64,000 nt of DNA, taken from Shewanella ulleungensis. Its GTDB lineage: Bacteria > Pseudomonadota > Gammaproteobacteria > Enterobacterales > Shewanellaceae. Under the pieces are notes generated by a model that was given only the letters and a program-made list of their open reading frames with translations, was not told where the DNA came from and did no database searches. The stretch covers positions 124,001 to 188,000 of the forward strand of contig NZ_BMQW01000004.1 of the NCBI RefSeq assembly GCF_014648315.1, given 5' to 3'. Shown here one piece after another: positions 53,295 through 63,332 of this stretch (positions are counted from its first letter, which is position 1; every line of letters begins with the position of its first letter). The position numbers and the translations under genes were made by a program.

Positions 53295-53496
53295 AACGTG
53301 TAAATACTGTTTTAAACACGTTAGTATTTAGCGATAATACGCCCATACTTGCTTATTGCAGACATATTACGACGTAACGTCATAATCGATTGTTAACATC
53401 AACATCTGGCAAAAGGCTTACATATTTACAACTGTAAATCCTCTATAGTCATCGACAGTTGATTATTACCTGCTTAAAGACCTGCTTAGGAATACC

Positions 53497-53889
53497 ATGT
53501 TGCTCAACAATTTACATGTATCATTAACCACTCCGGCATTGCTTTTCCCGGCTATTTCATTATTACTGCTGGCTTATACCAACCGATTTTTTTCGCTGGC
53601 GGCATTAATCCGTCAATTGAGTAACGATAAAAAACCTGTGCAGGGTGACCAAATAAAAAACTTACGTCAGCGCATTATTATTATTCGAAAAATGCAAGAA
53701 GCGGGTGTGAGTAGTTTTGCCTTATGCGTGCTTTGCATGATATTAATTTACACTGGTTTTAACCAAACTGGCTCAGTGGTGTTTGGCCTAAGCTTATTGC
53801 TGTTGCTCTATTCATTGATTTTATCGGTGATTGAAATTCGCATCTCCGTTGATGCCCTCAACATTCACCTCAAAGAGTTAAGTAAATGA
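53497..53889 (+). CDS. DUF2721 membrane protein
   Basis: A 130-residue protein with an N-terminal helix (about 12-30), a charged cytoplasmic stretch with [18 protein letters not shown] (about 51-69) and two C-terminal helices (about 72-90 and 95-115). The arrangement matches DUF2721, a family of unknown function found in many proteobacteria. Its stop overlaps the TRIC channel gene start by 4 bp (ATGA), so the two are translated together. Confidence 0.8.
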   Translation: MLLNNLHVSLTTPALLFPAISLLLLAYTNRFFSLAALIRQLSNDKKPVQGDQIKNLRQRIIIIRKMQEAGVSSFALCVLCMILIYTGFNQTGSVVFGLSLLLLLYSLILSVIEIRISVDALNIHLKELSK

Positions 53890-54512
53890 GCCAGTGGATC
53901 TATATTTTCGATCTGTGTGGTACCGCTGTATTTGCTCTTTCAGGCGCACTGGCCGCAGGTAAACATCGAATGGACCCGTTTGGCGTCATTGTACTAGCCT
54001 CAGTAACTGCAATTGGCGGTGGTAGTATACGAGATGCATTAATTGGCGCGACACCGGTATTTTGGATCCGCGATCCAAACTATATCATCGTGATTTTAGC
54101 GACTGTGTTAGCCTGTTTAGTGCTAGTGCGCAAACCACATAAGTTACCAGCGTTAACCTTGCCGGTTGCTGATGCATTAGGGTTAGCATTGTTTACGGTG
54201 ATTGGCGCCGAGAAAGCGTTATTAATGGGGCTTTCTGGCATGATTGCGGTAGTAATGGGATTAATTACTGGTGTCGGTGGAGGTATTATTCGTGATTTAC
54301 TATGCCGCCAGGTACCGATGGTGTTACGTACCGAAATTTACGCAACCGCTTCCATCGTCGGTGGTATTTGTTATACCTTAAGCTTGGCAGTGGGCATGGA
54401 CAGTATCACATCAATGTTTATCGCAATGATTAGTACCTTGATTATTCGGTTAAGCGCTATCCGCTGGCATTTATCTTTACCGGCTTTCGACTTAAAAACA
54501 AAGAGAATTTAA
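53886..54512 (+). CDS. TRIC-like (YicG/UPF0126) cation channel family membrane protein
   Basis: A 208-residue protein with seven helices and two UPF0126 repeats: [22 protein letters not shown] (about 13-34; repeat motif SGALAAG) with [11 protein letters not shown], and [14 protein letters not shown] with [16 protein letters not shown]. The family contains prokaryotic trimeric intracellular cation channels, which conduct K+ and similar ions; related YicG-like proteins have been linked to glycine transport. The substrate here is not fixed. It is coupled to the DUF2721 gene before it and lies 1 bp before the NTF2-like gene. Confidence 0.9.
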   Translation: MSQWIYIFDLCGTAVFALSGALAAGKHRMDPFGVIVLASVTAIGGGSIRDALIGATPVFWIRDPNYIIVILATVLACLVLVRKPHKLPALTLPVADALGLALFTVIGAEKALLMGLSGMIAVVMGLITGVGGGIIRDLLCRQVPMVLRTEIYATASIVGGICYTLSLAVGMDSITSMFIAMISTLIIRLSAIRWHLSLPAFDLKTKRI

Positions 54513-54513
54513 T

Positions 54514-54990
54514 GTGCGAATAATATTGCTATTATGTTGTTTACTCAGCAGTTTTTCAATCAGCGCTAATATTGGTGATATGCCCAAAGAACAACAACTT
54601 GCCATGAAATACATGGAAGCATTAACCGATCATGACTATTCAACCTTACGACGTTTTTATTCTCGTGAAACCATTTTTTTCGACAAAACAGCGAATACAA
54701 CCTATACAGGTGGGCGACAAATTATTGGTTTTTTACAACGCGCCCATGAAGGTGTACTTGAATACCGTTTAAACATTGAGCATATGTTTAATACCGGTTC
54801 GCTGGTGGTCATTATAGGCAGTTATCGTTTACGAGGCCCCGGTGACCAATTCGGCAAACCGGGTAAAATTATCGATCTCGCAGTTCCCGGTGTCACGACG
54901 CTTAAATTTGATAACAACACTGAACGCTTGATAGAACAGATGGATTTAATGGACTATCAAACCATGTCTGATCAACTCGAATCTCAGTAA
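54514..54990 (+). CDS. Secreted NTF2/SnoaL-like protein
   Basis: A 158-residue protein from a GTG at 54514, with a signal peptide (about 1-18, cleavage near ISA). The mature part fits an NTF2/SnoaL cone fold: an N-terminal helix with LAMKYMEALTDHDYSTL, then strands, with GGRQIIGFLQ and the final DLAVPGVTTLKFD. No catalytic residues can be assigned. It starts 1 bp after the TRIC gene and probably forms one operon with DUF2721 and TRIC. Confidence 0.78.
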   Translation: MRIILLLCCLLSSFSISANIGDMPKEQQLAMKYMEALTDHDYSTLRRFYSRETIFFDKTANTTYTGGRQIIGFLQRAHEGVLEYRLNIEHMFNTGSLVVIIGSYRLRGPGDQFGKPGKIIDLAVPGVTTLKFDNNTERLIEQMDLMDYQTMSDQLESQ

Positions 54991-55029
54991 AGATTCAATA
55001 ACCTGATCTCAGCTTAAATCGCAGACATA

Positions 55030-55056
55030 AAAAAACGGCTTAGTAAGCCGTTTTTT
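55030..55056. terminator. Bidirectional terminator between the NTF2-like gene and tyrS
   Basis: AAAAAACGGCT is followed by a short loop and AGCCGTTTTTT, with A- and T-runs on both arms. It lies between convergent stops (54990 and 55076), so it can end transcription from both sides. Confidence 0.88.
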
Positions 55057-55075
55057 ATTGATTACGAATAAAGGC

Positions 55076-56272
55076 TTACTTCAAAATCACTTTAGCAAAC
55101 TTACGCTTGCCCACCTGGAACACAGCTTCTAGACCGGCATTAAAGCTTTGACGGCTGTCTTCCACTTTTTCGCCATCCATCTTCACAGCACCTTGCTTAA
55201 TCATTCGCATACCGTCTGACGTTGAACCAACAAGGCCAGCATCTTTAAGTAAGTTAGCAATGGCTAGGCCTTCACCAGCTTCTAATACCACTTCTTCAAT
55301 ATCATCTGGTATCGCGCCTTTTTGGAAACGGTCAATAAACGCTTGGTGTGCAGCTTGGGCTTGCTCTTCATCATGGAAGCGCGCAATAATTTCTTTTGCT
55401 AACAAAATCTTTATGTCGCGTGGATTAGTGCCGTTTTCAACATCTAACTTAAACTGTGCAAGTTCTTCAAGCGGACGGAAAGATAACAGCTCAAGATAGC
55501 GCCACATCAAATCATCTGAAATCGACATGATTTTACCGAACATTTCATTAGCAGGTTCACTCACGCCAATATAGTTGTGGGCTGATTTTGACATTTTTTT
55601 AACGCCATCTAACCCTTCCAGTAATGGCATCATGATGACAGTTTGCGGCTTTTGACCTTCTGACTTTTGTAACTCACGGCCCATAAGCAGGTTAAACTTT
55701 TGGTCAGTACCGCCTAATTCTACGTCAGCTTTTAAAGCGACTGAATCATAGCCTTGTAGCAAAGGGTACATAAATTCGTGAATCGCAATTGACTGGCCTG
55801 ATGCATAACGCTTTTTAAAGTCGTCACGTTCCATCATACGAGCTACGGTTTGTTGCGATGCTAAACGGATCATCCCAGCTGCACCTAATGGCTCTAACCA
55901 GCTAGAGTTAAATTCGATACGTGTTTTAGCCGGGTCTAAAATTTTATAGACCTGCTCTTTATACGTTTCAGCGTTAGCAAGCACTTGTTCACGGGTTAAC
56001 GGAGGACGTGTACTGTTTTTACCGCTTGGATCACCAACCATGCCAGTAAAATCGCCAATCAAGAATATCACTTCGTGACCAAGCTCTTGAAAAGTACGCA
56101 TTTTGTTTAAAATAACCGTGTGACCTAAGTGAATATCTGGAGCGGTAGGATCTGCACCTAGTTTGATGCGTAATGGGCGCCCTTCTTTCAGTTTCTCAAG
56201 CAAATCCGCTTCAAGTAATATCTCATCGGTACCGCGCTTAATTTCTGCCAATACTTGATCTAAATTCGCCAT
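55076..56272 (-). CDS. tyrS: Tyrosyl-tRNA synthetase
   Basis: A 398-residue class I aminoacyl-tRNA synthetase that charges tRNA(Tyr). HIGH-type motif [11 protein letters not shown] near residue 40, KMSKS near 226 ([11 protein letters not shown]), and a C-terminal S4 RNA-binding domain (about 330-395). The ATG at 56272 gives [19 protein letters not shown] as in relatives; a TTG 9 codons upstream is rejected. It belongs to the TyrZ-like length class (about 400). It is divergent from the M23 peptidase gene; the shared 125 bp contains a 10-bp palindrome AGTGTACACT (56347-56356). Confidence 0.97.
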   Translation of the reverse strand: MANLDQVLAEIKRGTDEILLEADLLEKLKEGRPLRIKLGADPTAPDIHLGHTVILNKMRTFQELGHEVIFLIGDFTGMVGDPSGKNSTRPPLTREQVLANAETYKEQVYKILDPAKTRIEFNSSWLEPLGAAGMIRLASQQTVARMMERDDFKKRYASGQSIAIHEFMYPLLQGYDSVALKADVELGGTDQKFNLLMGRELQKSEGQKPQTVIMMPLLEGLDGVKKMSKSAHNYIGVSEPANEMFGKIMSISDDLMWRYLELLSFRPLEELAQFKLDVENGTNPRDIKILLAKEIIARFHDEEQAQAAHQAFIDRFQKGAIPDDIEEVVLEAGEGLAIANLLKDAGLVGSTSDGMRMIKQGAVKMDGEKVEDSRQSFNAGLEAVFQVGKRKFAKVILK

Positions 56273-56397
56273 CTCTACTGCAACTCCCAGGGCTTGCACA
56301 AAAAATAAAGAGGTCTATGTTACTTGTTAGCCACGGCAAATGAAAGAGTGTACACTTAGCAGATAACAACACTAGAGAGAAATTGGTACCTGAGTCA

Positions 56398-57939
56398 ATG
56401 GCAAAGCTTCTAACTTTATTCACATTGTTGCCAAAAGCACATCAAATCACACTGTCTTTATTAGTGATGTTGACCACTATTATTCTGATGTTTCCATCGG
56501 AAGACGCTCAAGCCTCTAAACAAACCCAATTAGTGAGCCAATCAACTGATAAAAACACCATAGAAAACAATACAGGTTTTTCTGCACCGCTGGCCTTTAG
56601 AACGCCTACAGCCCCCACAGATAAAAAAGACGTTGCGCAAGAAGAAATTGCCGACAATGTTTTTGATAACAGTACATTATCACCACAAAACGTCAAAAAA
56701 CGTCCAACAGTATCTGAAACCGCTGACGATGAAGCATTTACACAACATCTCGCGATGCTGCAAACTCGTCCAAATGGTGTAGATGGCGTACTCAATGACA
56801 TTGATAACCAACTCGCTAAGCAAAAAGCAAAAATAAAACAGCAAGCGAGCAACGATGATTACACCGTTGAATATTATGAAGTGGCAAAAGGCGACACGTT
56901 AGGTGGCTTATTTAGTCGTGCAGGATTAACCGCTAAAGATGTGTATGACATCACTCAACTGCCTTTAGCTAAAAAGAATTTGCTTAAAATTATGCCTGGT
57001 GAAGAAATTGCCATCAGCAAAAATGATTTAGGTGAATTAAAAGAACTAAGCTATCGCATGGATAAAGTGTCTACCTTGGTGATCAGTCATAACAATGACA
57101 GATACAAAGAAGTAGTAAACACCAAAGAAGTGCAAAGTCGTACCTCATTTATTACCGCTACCATTAAAAGCAATTTTTGGAATGCCGCAGCTGACGCTGG
57201 CTTGTCTGGTAATCACATAATGGAACTCGCCAATATTTTTGGTTGGGACGTCGACTTTGCTTTAGATATTCGCAAAGGCGATCATTTTTCATTATTATTT
57301 GATCAAGAATATGCCGACGGCCAATTTTTACGTAATGGCAATATTTTAGCTGCTGAGTTTATTAACCAGGGCGAACGCTATACCGCCGTACGTTACACCG
57401 ACGGTGAATACTATTCAGAAAACGGTAACAGCATGCGTAAAGCGTTTTTACGCTCGCCTGTCGACTTTAAGTATGTCAGCTCTAACTTTAACCCACGTCG
57501 TTTGCACCCGGTAACGGGTCAAATTAAAGCTCACCGAGGCGTGGATTATGTGGCTGCTATCGGCACCCCCATTAAAGCTGCTGGCAAAGGTAAAGTGATT
57601 GAATCCGGGTATAACCAGTTTAATGGCAACTATGTGTTTATTAAACACAATGAAACTTACACCACTAAATATCTGCATTTAACCAAACGCAAAGTGAATC
57701 GTGGTGAAACCGTTAAGCAAGGTCAAGTCATTGGTACTTTAGGTAAAACAGGCCGAGTAACAGGCGCTCACTTACACTATGAGTTTATTGTTAACGGTGT
57801 ACATCGCAATCCACGCACCATAGATTTACCTAAATCTATGCCCATTAACCGCAGCGAAAAAGGCAAGTTCTCGTCTTTAAGTAAACAGTTAATGGCACAA
57901 CTAAAATCAAATCAACAGCAGCAATTGGCAAGCAATTAA
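56398..57939 (+). CDS. MepM/YebA-type M23 peptidoglycan endopeptidase
   Basis: A 513-residue cell-wall peptidase. A membrane-spanning or signal segment (about 18-35) is followed by a low-complexity linker, an OapA/LysM-like domain near 155-205 ([20 protein letters not shown]), a central Csd3-like domain and the M23 catalytic domain (about 365-480). The zinc ligands are in AHRGVDYVA (HxxxD) and GAHLHYEF (HxH). It should cut peptide cross-links so the murein sacculus can grow. The ATG at 56398 is used; a TTG five codons earlier is possible. It lies upstream of anmK, which recycles murein sugars. Confidence 0.92.
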   Translation: MAKLLTLFTLLPKAHQITLSLLVMLTTIILMFPSEDAQASKQTQLVSQSTDKNTIENNTGFSAPLAFRTPTAPTDKKDVAQEEIADNVFDNSTLSPQNVKKRPTVSETADDEAFTQHLAMLQTRPNGVDGVLNDIDNQLAKQKAKIKQQASNDDYTVEYYEVAKGDTLGGLFSRAGLTAKDVYDITQLPLAKKNLLKIMPGEEIAISKNDLGELKELSYRMDKVSTLVISHNNDRYKEVVNTKEVQSRTSFITATIKSNFWNAAADAGLSGNHIMELANIFGWDVDFALDIRKGDHFSLLFDQEYADGQFLRNGNILAAEFINQGERYTAVRYTDGEYYSENGNSMRKAFLRSPVDFKYVSSNFNPRRLHPVTGQIKAHRGVDYVAAIGTPIKAAGKGKVIESGYNQFNGNYVFIKHNETYTTKYLHLTKRKVNRGETVKQGQVIGTLGKTGRVTGAHLHYEFIVNGVHRNPRTIDLPKSMPINRSEKGKFSSLSKQLMAQLKSNQQQQLASN

Positions 57940-57980
57940 TTTGCCTGCCTTGCTCGCGACTTCAGTACAGAGAGTATTTC

Positions 57981-59096
57981 ATGTCTAAGCCAGAATATTT
58001 TATCGGCCTGATGTCGGGCACCAGCATGGACGGTGTCGATGCCGTGTTGGTCGATTTTTCAGGTGAACACCCAACACTTATTGCAGGCCACACTGAAGCC
58101 ATCCCAAGCCATTTACTAAAAGGCTTACAGCGCTTATGCCAACCCGCTGTCGATGACGAAATAAACCGCTTAGGTCGCCTTGATCGCAGTGTGGGTAAAC
58201 TATTTGCCCAGGCCGTTAATAATTTGCTGGCCAAAACCGACATCACGGCCGATCAGGTTATCGCAATTGGTTCGCACGGCCAAACGGTGCGCCACATGCC
58301 TAACTTAGAGATGGGCTTTACTCTGCAAATTGGCGATCCAAACACGATTGCGATTGAAACCAACATTGATGTCATCGCAGACTTTAGACGAAAAGACATT
58401 GCCCTCGGCGGCCAAGGCGCACCGCTAGTGCCAGCATTTCATCAGCAAGTATTTGCTAAGCAAGGGCAAACTCGGGTGATTTTAAATATTGGTGGTATCG
58501 CTAATATTACTTATTTGCCAGGCAACAGCGATGATGTTCTCGGTTTTGATACTGGTCCAGGCAACACCCTAATTGATTACTTTGTTCACCAGAGTTTAGG
58601 CCACGCATTTGATGAAGATGGCGAGTGGGCTGCCTCAGGTGAAACGAATCCAGAGTTTCTTAAGCAGCTGTTATCACATTCTTACTTCGCTTTATCTGCG
58701 CCTAAGAGCACAGGCAGAGAGCTGTTTAATCAAGCATGGCTTGAACAACAATTAGCTGACTATAGCCACCTAGATCAAGAAGATATTCAGTCAACATTAC
58801 TCGATCTAACCTGTCACAGCATTGCCAATGACATTAATAAGCTGTCGGCCACTGGCGAGTTGTTTGTTTGTGGTGGTGGCGCACTGAACACCGAATTAAT
58901 GCAACGCTTAGCGCGATTGGTCCCAGGTTATAAAATGGACACCACAGCAGGTTTAGGTGTAGATGCCAAATGGGTTGAAGGAATTGCCTTTGCTTGGCTC
59001 GCTATGCGTCATCATAACGACTTACCGGCAAACTTACCGGCTGTCACAGGGGCATCACGCCCTGCCGTACTGGGTGGTCGTTTTAGAGCAAGATAA
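57981..59096 (+). CDS. anmK: Anhydro-N-acetylmuramic acid kinase
   Basis: A 371-residue kinase of the ASKHA superfamily that cleaves and phosphorylates anhMurNAc to MurNAc-6-phosphate in murein recycling. The start [18 protein letters not shown] is diagnostic, with [11 protein letters not shown] near 93-103, [13 protein letters not shown] near 172-184, [12 protein letters not shown] near 190-201 and FVCGGGALN near 295. Length matches E. coli AnmK (369). It is 41 bp after the M23 peptidase gene, an arrangement conserved in relatives. Confidence 0.97.
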   Translation: MSKPEYFIGLMSGTSMDGVDAVLVDFSGEHPTLIAGHTEAIPSHLLKGLQRLCQPAVDDEINRLGRLDRSVGKLFAQAVNNLLAKTDITADQVIAIGSHGQTVRHMPNLEMGFTLQIGDPNTIAIETNIDVIADFRRKDIALGGQGAPLVPAFHQQVFAKQGQTRVILNIGGIANITYLPGNSDDVLGFDTGPGNTLIDYFVHQSLGHAFDEDGEWAASGETNPEFLKQLLSHSYFALSAPKSTGRELFNQAWLEQQLADYSHLDQEDIQSTLLDLTCHSIANDINKLSATGELFVCGGGALNTELMQRLARLVPGYKMDTTAGLGVDAKWVEGIAFAWLAMRHHNDLPANLPAVTGASRPAVLGGRFRAR

Positions 59097-59188
59097 CTTT
59101 TTCAATGCGGGCCTCAATGTTATGATGACCGCAAATTTGCCAAACCAGTAGGGTTTAGCGAAGCCTTTACTAAATAATGAGAGTCAAT

Positions 59189-59575
59189 ATGAGCAACAAA
59201 GTTAAAAGTGTATCTGAATTAATGAATCTTACGCCAGAAGGCCGTTACGATTATATGATTGAGCAAGTTAAAGCAGAGCAAACCATATGGACTCTGCAAG
59301 ATCAAGATGGTTGCGTCATGCTAACCACCGAAGATGAAGACTGCATCCCGATGTGGCCATCGGAAGAAACTGCCGTACTTTGGGCCGTCGACGAATGGAA
59401 TGAGTGCGAACCATTGGCGATTCCATTGTCTGAGTTTCAAGAGCGCTGGGTTAGCGGCATGGAAGATGATGATTTATTTATTGCGGTATTCCCAGTTCAA
59501 GAAGACTTAGGTGTGGTTGTTCCACCATATGAAGTGAACGAGCGTTTAACACCAAAGTCGCAAGCTAAGCACTAA
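59189..59575 (+). CDS. DUF2750 family protein
   Basis: A 128-residue acidic cytoplasmic protein of the DUF2750 family, with YDYMIEQVKAEQTIWTL, CIPMWPSEETAVLWAVDEW and FIAVFPVQEDLGVVVPPYE segments. No function is known for the family. The ATG at 59189 has GAGAG just upstream, so I prefer it to the ATG four codons earlier at 59177. It lies 92 bp after anmK and may share its transcript. Confidence 0.83.
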   Translation: MSNKVKSVSELMNLTPEGRYDYMIEQVKAEQTIWTLQDQDGCVMLTTEDEDCIPMWPSEETAVLWAVDEWNECEPLAIPLSEFQERWVSGMEDDDLFIAVFPVQEDLGVVVPPYEVNERLTPKSQAKH

Positions 59576-59601
59576 TCGACACTAAAAGTGAATAGAGCAT
59601 A

Positions 59602-60063
59602 ATGACCCAAGAATCAACTCAGCCAGTCACCACTACTGATGCGGGTAAACCACGCATACCAAAGCGACTTATTGCATTAATGCTGGTTTACGTCATTACC
59701 TCAGTTGGCGGTTTAATAGCTGCTCAATCACTGTCAGAACTCAGTGCAATGTTATGCATATTAACGCTGATGTTAGTGCTAGGCATTATGGGCAGACAAA
59801 AGGCTGCATTATATTTATTACGTGTTTACTGCCTGCTTCAGCTAATGCTCTACAGTATGTTACCGATTATCATGTACGACCCTGATAATCTTGACTCTGG
59901 GCCTACCACCGTGGATTTTGGTGTGTTTCAAACCGTGGTGCCAGACTGGATGCTTTATAGCGTACTTATCGCTGTGGGAATGTTACAAGTGTGGATAAGC
60001 TTTAATGCTAAAGTCAAAGTGTGGTTTAAGTCGCGTATTAACTTCAATATTATTAGCGGTTAA
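59602..60063 (+). CDS. Four-helix membrane protein of unknown function
   Basis: A 153-residue protein with four predicted membrane helices (about 22-44, 46-65, 69-93 and 111-135) after a short Thr-rich N-terminus. I recognise no family motif. It begins 26 bp after the DUF2750 gene and ends before a strong terminator, so it probably closes the anmK-DUF2750 transcript. Codon use is like its neighbours. Confidence 0.65.
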   Translation: MTQESTQPVTTTDAGKPRIPKRLIALMLVYVITSVGGLIAAQSLSELSAMLCILTLMLVLGIMGRQKAALYLLRVYCLLQLMLYSMLPIIMYDPDNLDSGPTTVDFGVFQTVVPDWMLYSVLIAVGMLQVWISFNAKVKVWFKSRINFNIISG

Positions 60064-60085
60064 CTTCCAGGCAAAAAAATGATAC

Positions 60086-60113
60086 AAAAAAGCCGTCTCT
60101 CGACGGCTTTTTT
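60086..60113. terminator. Bidirectional terminator between the membrane protein gene and erpA
   Basis: AAAAAGCCGTC and GACGGCTTTTT pair around a short TCTC loop, with A- and T-runs on both strands. It lies between convergent stops at 60063 and 60154. Confidence 0.88.
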
Positions 60114-60153
60114 ATTATTGTTTTAACCCAACAAGAAGTTTCGGATATAGCGG

Positions 60154-60504
60154 TTACACCGAGAAACTCGCACCACAACCACAGGTTGTGGTTGCATTCG
60201 GGTTTTTAACAAAAAAACGAGAACCTTCAAGGCCAGATGTATAATCCACTTCGCCACCCATAAGGTATTGAAGGCTCATTGGATCAACAACAAGTTGTAC
60301 GCCTTGCTTTTCAATAGTGAAGTCACCTTCGTTGACTTTTTCATCGAACGTAAAGCCATACTGAAAACCAGAGCAACCACCACCTGTAACGTATACACGT
60401 AGTTTTAATTCAGGATTCTGTTCTTCTTCTAACAGCCCTTTTACCTTAGTTGCTGCAGCATCGGTAAATTGGATCGGCATTGCTGCATCAGTTTGTTCAG
60501 TCAT
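60154..60504 (-). CDS. erpA: Iron-sulfur cluster insertion protein ErpA
   Basis: A 116-residue A-type carrier that delivers Fe-S clusters to targets such as IspG/IspH and respiratory enzymes. The three conserved cysteines are Cys44 ([11 protein letters not shown]), Cys108 and Cys110 (TTTCGCG). It is the expected length. The gene lies 21 bp after the DUF6776-like gene on the same strand, so both probably share a transcript, and ends before a terminator. Confidence 0.96.
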   Translation of the reverse strand: MTEQTDAAMPIQFTDAAATKVKGLLEEEQNPELKLRVYVTGGGCSGFQYGFTFDEKVNEGDFTIEKQGVQLVVDPMSLQYLMGGEVDYTSGLEGSRFFVKNPNATTTCGCGASFSV

Positions 60505-60525
60505 TACTACCTCTTACTTCGGTTT

Positions 60526-61299
60526 CTACTGAGAATTATCCTTTACCTGACTATTTTGTTCAAGTATTACCCGCAGTTCTTTTTCACCCATCAATAGTTC
60601 AGGTACGTTATAGGTTTGCTCAATAGCACCGCCTTTAACGCCACGACTCGCACTCACCTTCACTTTAACGGCTATCCTTTGCAAACTAAACCCTACAGGT
60701 AGCACAATATCACTGTCCATAATTTGAAAGTAACTAAATTCAAAATCTAATTTTTTATTCAATAACTTATTTAATGACAGTGAACTGGCCTTGCCATTTT
60801 GATTTCCAATTAAAGTAACTTCTGCACTAGCCTTCACTTTCGCTTTGCGTTTCTGAAGTTGAGTTAACACGATCCGTAATTGAAATTGTTCTGCGCTCCC
60901 ACCTTGTGCTAACTCTACTGTGTTAATGGCAATACCTTCAACGTCGGCATCGGTCACCATCACGCTACGATAAAACGCGAGTTCTTTTTCCAATATTTTT
61001 TGTTGAGAGAGCTGTTGACTAAACATATCTTGCATTTCTTTGTTGGCGTTTTCAGCAATACTCAGCGCCATATTACGGCTGGCTAAGACTTGAGCTTGCT
61101 CCTCTAGTTGCTGCAGTAATTTACGCTTACCACTGGCGCTGTTGGGGGTCGCCTCTGGGGCAAATGACAGCCAAAGATTGAAACTGACTGCCCCCAATAG
61201 AAATGACACCAGCACTAAGCAGAGTAAGTATTTGCTCGATGTCCTATTTTTACGCTCTAAAACTTGCAGTCTGTCTAACCAACGGTGATAATTTAACAT
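60526..61299 (-). CDS. DUF6776-like single-pass membrane protein
   Basis: A 257-residue protein: short cytoplasmic N-terminus, one membrane helix (about 25-48), a coiled coil (about 60-110) and a C-terminal domain of beta strands (about 120-250). It fits the family often found beside erpA in Shewanella and relatives (DUF6776). No function is known. The coiled coil suggests dimerisation in the periplasm. It is co-directional with erpA, 21 bp upstream, and divergent from the CLC transporter gene with only a 52-bp gap. Confidence 0.75.
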   Translation of the reverse strand: MLNYHRWLDRLQVLERKNRTSSKYLLCLVLVSFLLGAVSFNLWLSFAPEATPNSASGKRKLLQQLEEQAQVLASRNMALSIAENANKEMQDMFSQQLSQQKILEKELAFYRSVMVTDADVEGIAINTVELAQGGSAEQFQLRIVLTQLQKRKAKVKASAEVTLIGNQNGKASSLSLNKLLNKKLDFEFSYFQIMDSDIVLPVGFSLQRIAVKVKVSASRGVKGGAIEQTYNVPELLMGEKELRVILEQNSQVKDNSQ

Positions 61300-61351
61300 T
61301 AGGTAACAACCTTTTAAAGAATTCGAATGCCAATGAGCCTAGAGCTAAACA

Positions 61352-63091
61352 GTGCAATTTAAGATAAATAAAGTCGCTATTATTCACGCCAAAAGAGCTG
61401 CGCGCAAATATCTGCACAATGAATTTAGAGATAAACTATCTCAAGCCAAAATTAGTGTGCAACTTTGTGCTCTGGCCCTGCTGTTTGCAATAATTGCCTC
61501 ACTGGTCATTATTCTATTTCGCTTAAGCCTACTTTGGGCAGAACAATATCTGCTTTCGGACACGAATACCATCAGTTCAACAGTAACTGACTGGCGAAGT
61601 TATCTGCCGTTGATTGGTGCGGCATTGATTTGGTTATTGTCATTATTAAGCTCAAAGCGTTACCGCCGTATGGGCATTGCCTATGTTTTACATCGGTTTA
61701 AGTTACATTATGGCAAAGTGCCGCTGCAATCTGCAGCGGGACAATTTTTTCAGGCCTTAATTGCGCTAATGAGTAATTTCTCAGTGGGTAAAGAAGGCCC
61801 AGCGATTCACCTTGGTGCGGTAAGCGCCAGTGTGATGGCAGAGAAATTCAGCCTGCCAGACAATAGCGTACGTATTATGTGCGCAAGCGGTATCGCTGCT
61901 GGGATTGCAGCCACCTTTAACGCCCCACTCGCGGCGGTGTTATTTGTATTTGAAGTAATAGTACGCGAATACAAAATCCATTATTTCTTCCCGATTATGT
62001 TATCGGCTATTTGCGGTGCAGTATCGAGCCAATTGGTGTTTGGTAACGTACATGAATATGAGCTGATTAATGTTATCCGCATTCCACTAGACCACTATCC
62101 AATCTTACTTATTGGCGGCGTGGTGCTGGGCTGCGTAGCCGCACTGTTTAATTTTTCATTGTTATCCGTAACGGCTAGAGGTCAAAAATGGCCGCTAATT
62201 TACCGATTATTAATTGCCGCGACGATCACCACATTGATTGGTTTAGTGATGCCACAAGCGCTAGGTTCTGGCGATTTTGCTATCCATGAAGCCATTAGTG
62301 AACATCCGAGCCTATTGTTTTTAATTGGCTTATTGCTGGCAAAAATGCTGGCAACAATAGCAGCTATTGGCTTTGGCGTACCCGGAGGGTTAATCGGCCC
62401 GCTATATGGTATTGGAGCATTAGTCGGCGCTATTTTGGCTCTTTTAAGTAGTTTGTTATTTCCCTCGATTGCACCATATGTGGGCTTGTATACGGTCATT
62501 GGCATGACAGCCATGATGGGAGTTTGTTTAAGCGCTCCATTAGCTGCATTAGTGGCCTTGCTGGAACTGAGCAATGACACATCAATCATTTTACCGGCTA
62601 TGTTTATTACCATACCGGCATTTTTGGTTGCTTATCAGGGTTTTAACACCAGTTCTATTTTCTTAAAACAATTAGACATTATGGGGTTGGGGTACAAGGT
62701 TGCACCGTTAAACCAAGGCTTACAGAAAAAAGGCGTTAGAGTATTAATGGACCGACGCTTTGTGATTGTTAACGACGACGATGAACTGCTGCTCGAAGTG
62801 TTGAAACGCGCCGAAGGCAGACCCGTATTGGTGAGAAATGGCGAAGGCAAAATAGAAATGTTACGCCTTGAAATGCAATCTTTTGAAGACTCAACAACCC
62901 TGTCTCGCCACCCTATGCCAGGATTACCAGACAGCGCCACACTCAACGAAGCTTATGAAGCATTAGCGGCAAAACGTTCAGGTGAAGTGTATATTTATCG
63001 CGACAGCCCTAACAATCCTAATGGCCAAAAAGTGGTTGGGGTGATTAGCTGGGCAAACTTGCTGCAAGAAATCCGTTCAGGACAAATTTAA
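61352..63091 (+). CDS. CLC-family chloride channel/exchanger with C-terminal CBS-like region
   Basis: A 579-residue CLC protein. The membrane core (about 35-440) contains GKEGPAIHLGA with the gating Glu148 (same number as E. coli ClcA), FVFEVIVREY with Glu201 in the place of the proton Glu203, and GFGVPGGLIGPLYGIGA. Glu at both sites suggests Cl-/H+ exchange. A cytoplasmic C-terminal tail (about 455-579) resembles a CBS pair. The start is a GTG at 61352 with TAGAG upstream. It precedes pyrB. Confidence 0.92.
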   Translation: MQFKINKVAIIHAKRAARKYLHNEFRDKLSQAKISVQLCALALLFAIIASLVIILFRLSLLWAEQYLLSDTNTISSTVTDWRSYLPLIGAALIWLLSLLSSKRYRRMGIAYVLHRFKLHYGKVPLQSAAGQFFQALIALMSNFSVGKEGPAIHLGAVSASVMAEKFSLPDNSVRIMCASGIAAGIAATFNAPLAAVLFVFEVIVREYKIHYFFPIMLSAICGAVSSQLVFGNVHEYELINVIRIPLDHYPILLIGGVVLGCVAALFNFSLLSVTARGQKWPLIYRLLIAATITTLIGLVMPQALGSGDFAIHEAISEHPSLLFLIGLLLAKMLATIAAIGFGVPGGLIGPLYGIGALVGAILALLSSLLFPSIAPYVGLYTVIGMTAMMGVCLSAPLAALVALLELSNDTSIILPAMFITIPAFLVAYQGFNTSSIFLKQLDIMGLGYKVAPLNQGLQKKGVRVLMDRRFVIVNDDDELLLEVLKRAEGRPVLVRNGEGKIEMLRLEMQSFEDSTTLSRHPMPGLPDSATLNEAYEALAAKRSGEVYIYRDSPNNPNGQKVVGVISWANLLQEIRSGQI

Positions 63092-63332
63092 AGGTGTTTT
63101 ATTAACTTACTCCGCCGTAAATATACTGTGAGTACATCGTCAATAAACGTCATCTATTTGTTTTATTTCGCAGTAAGTGAATCTCGACGAGCATATTTAT
63201 CTGCTGTATATTTTCTGCTACAATTTTGCCTCAGCCACATGATAAAAAAAACCGATAAATACCCTATAAATAACGGTAAAATAGCACGCTGTTTTGGTGG
63301 ATATTTTGCCCCACACTCTGGAAATCAGGCTG

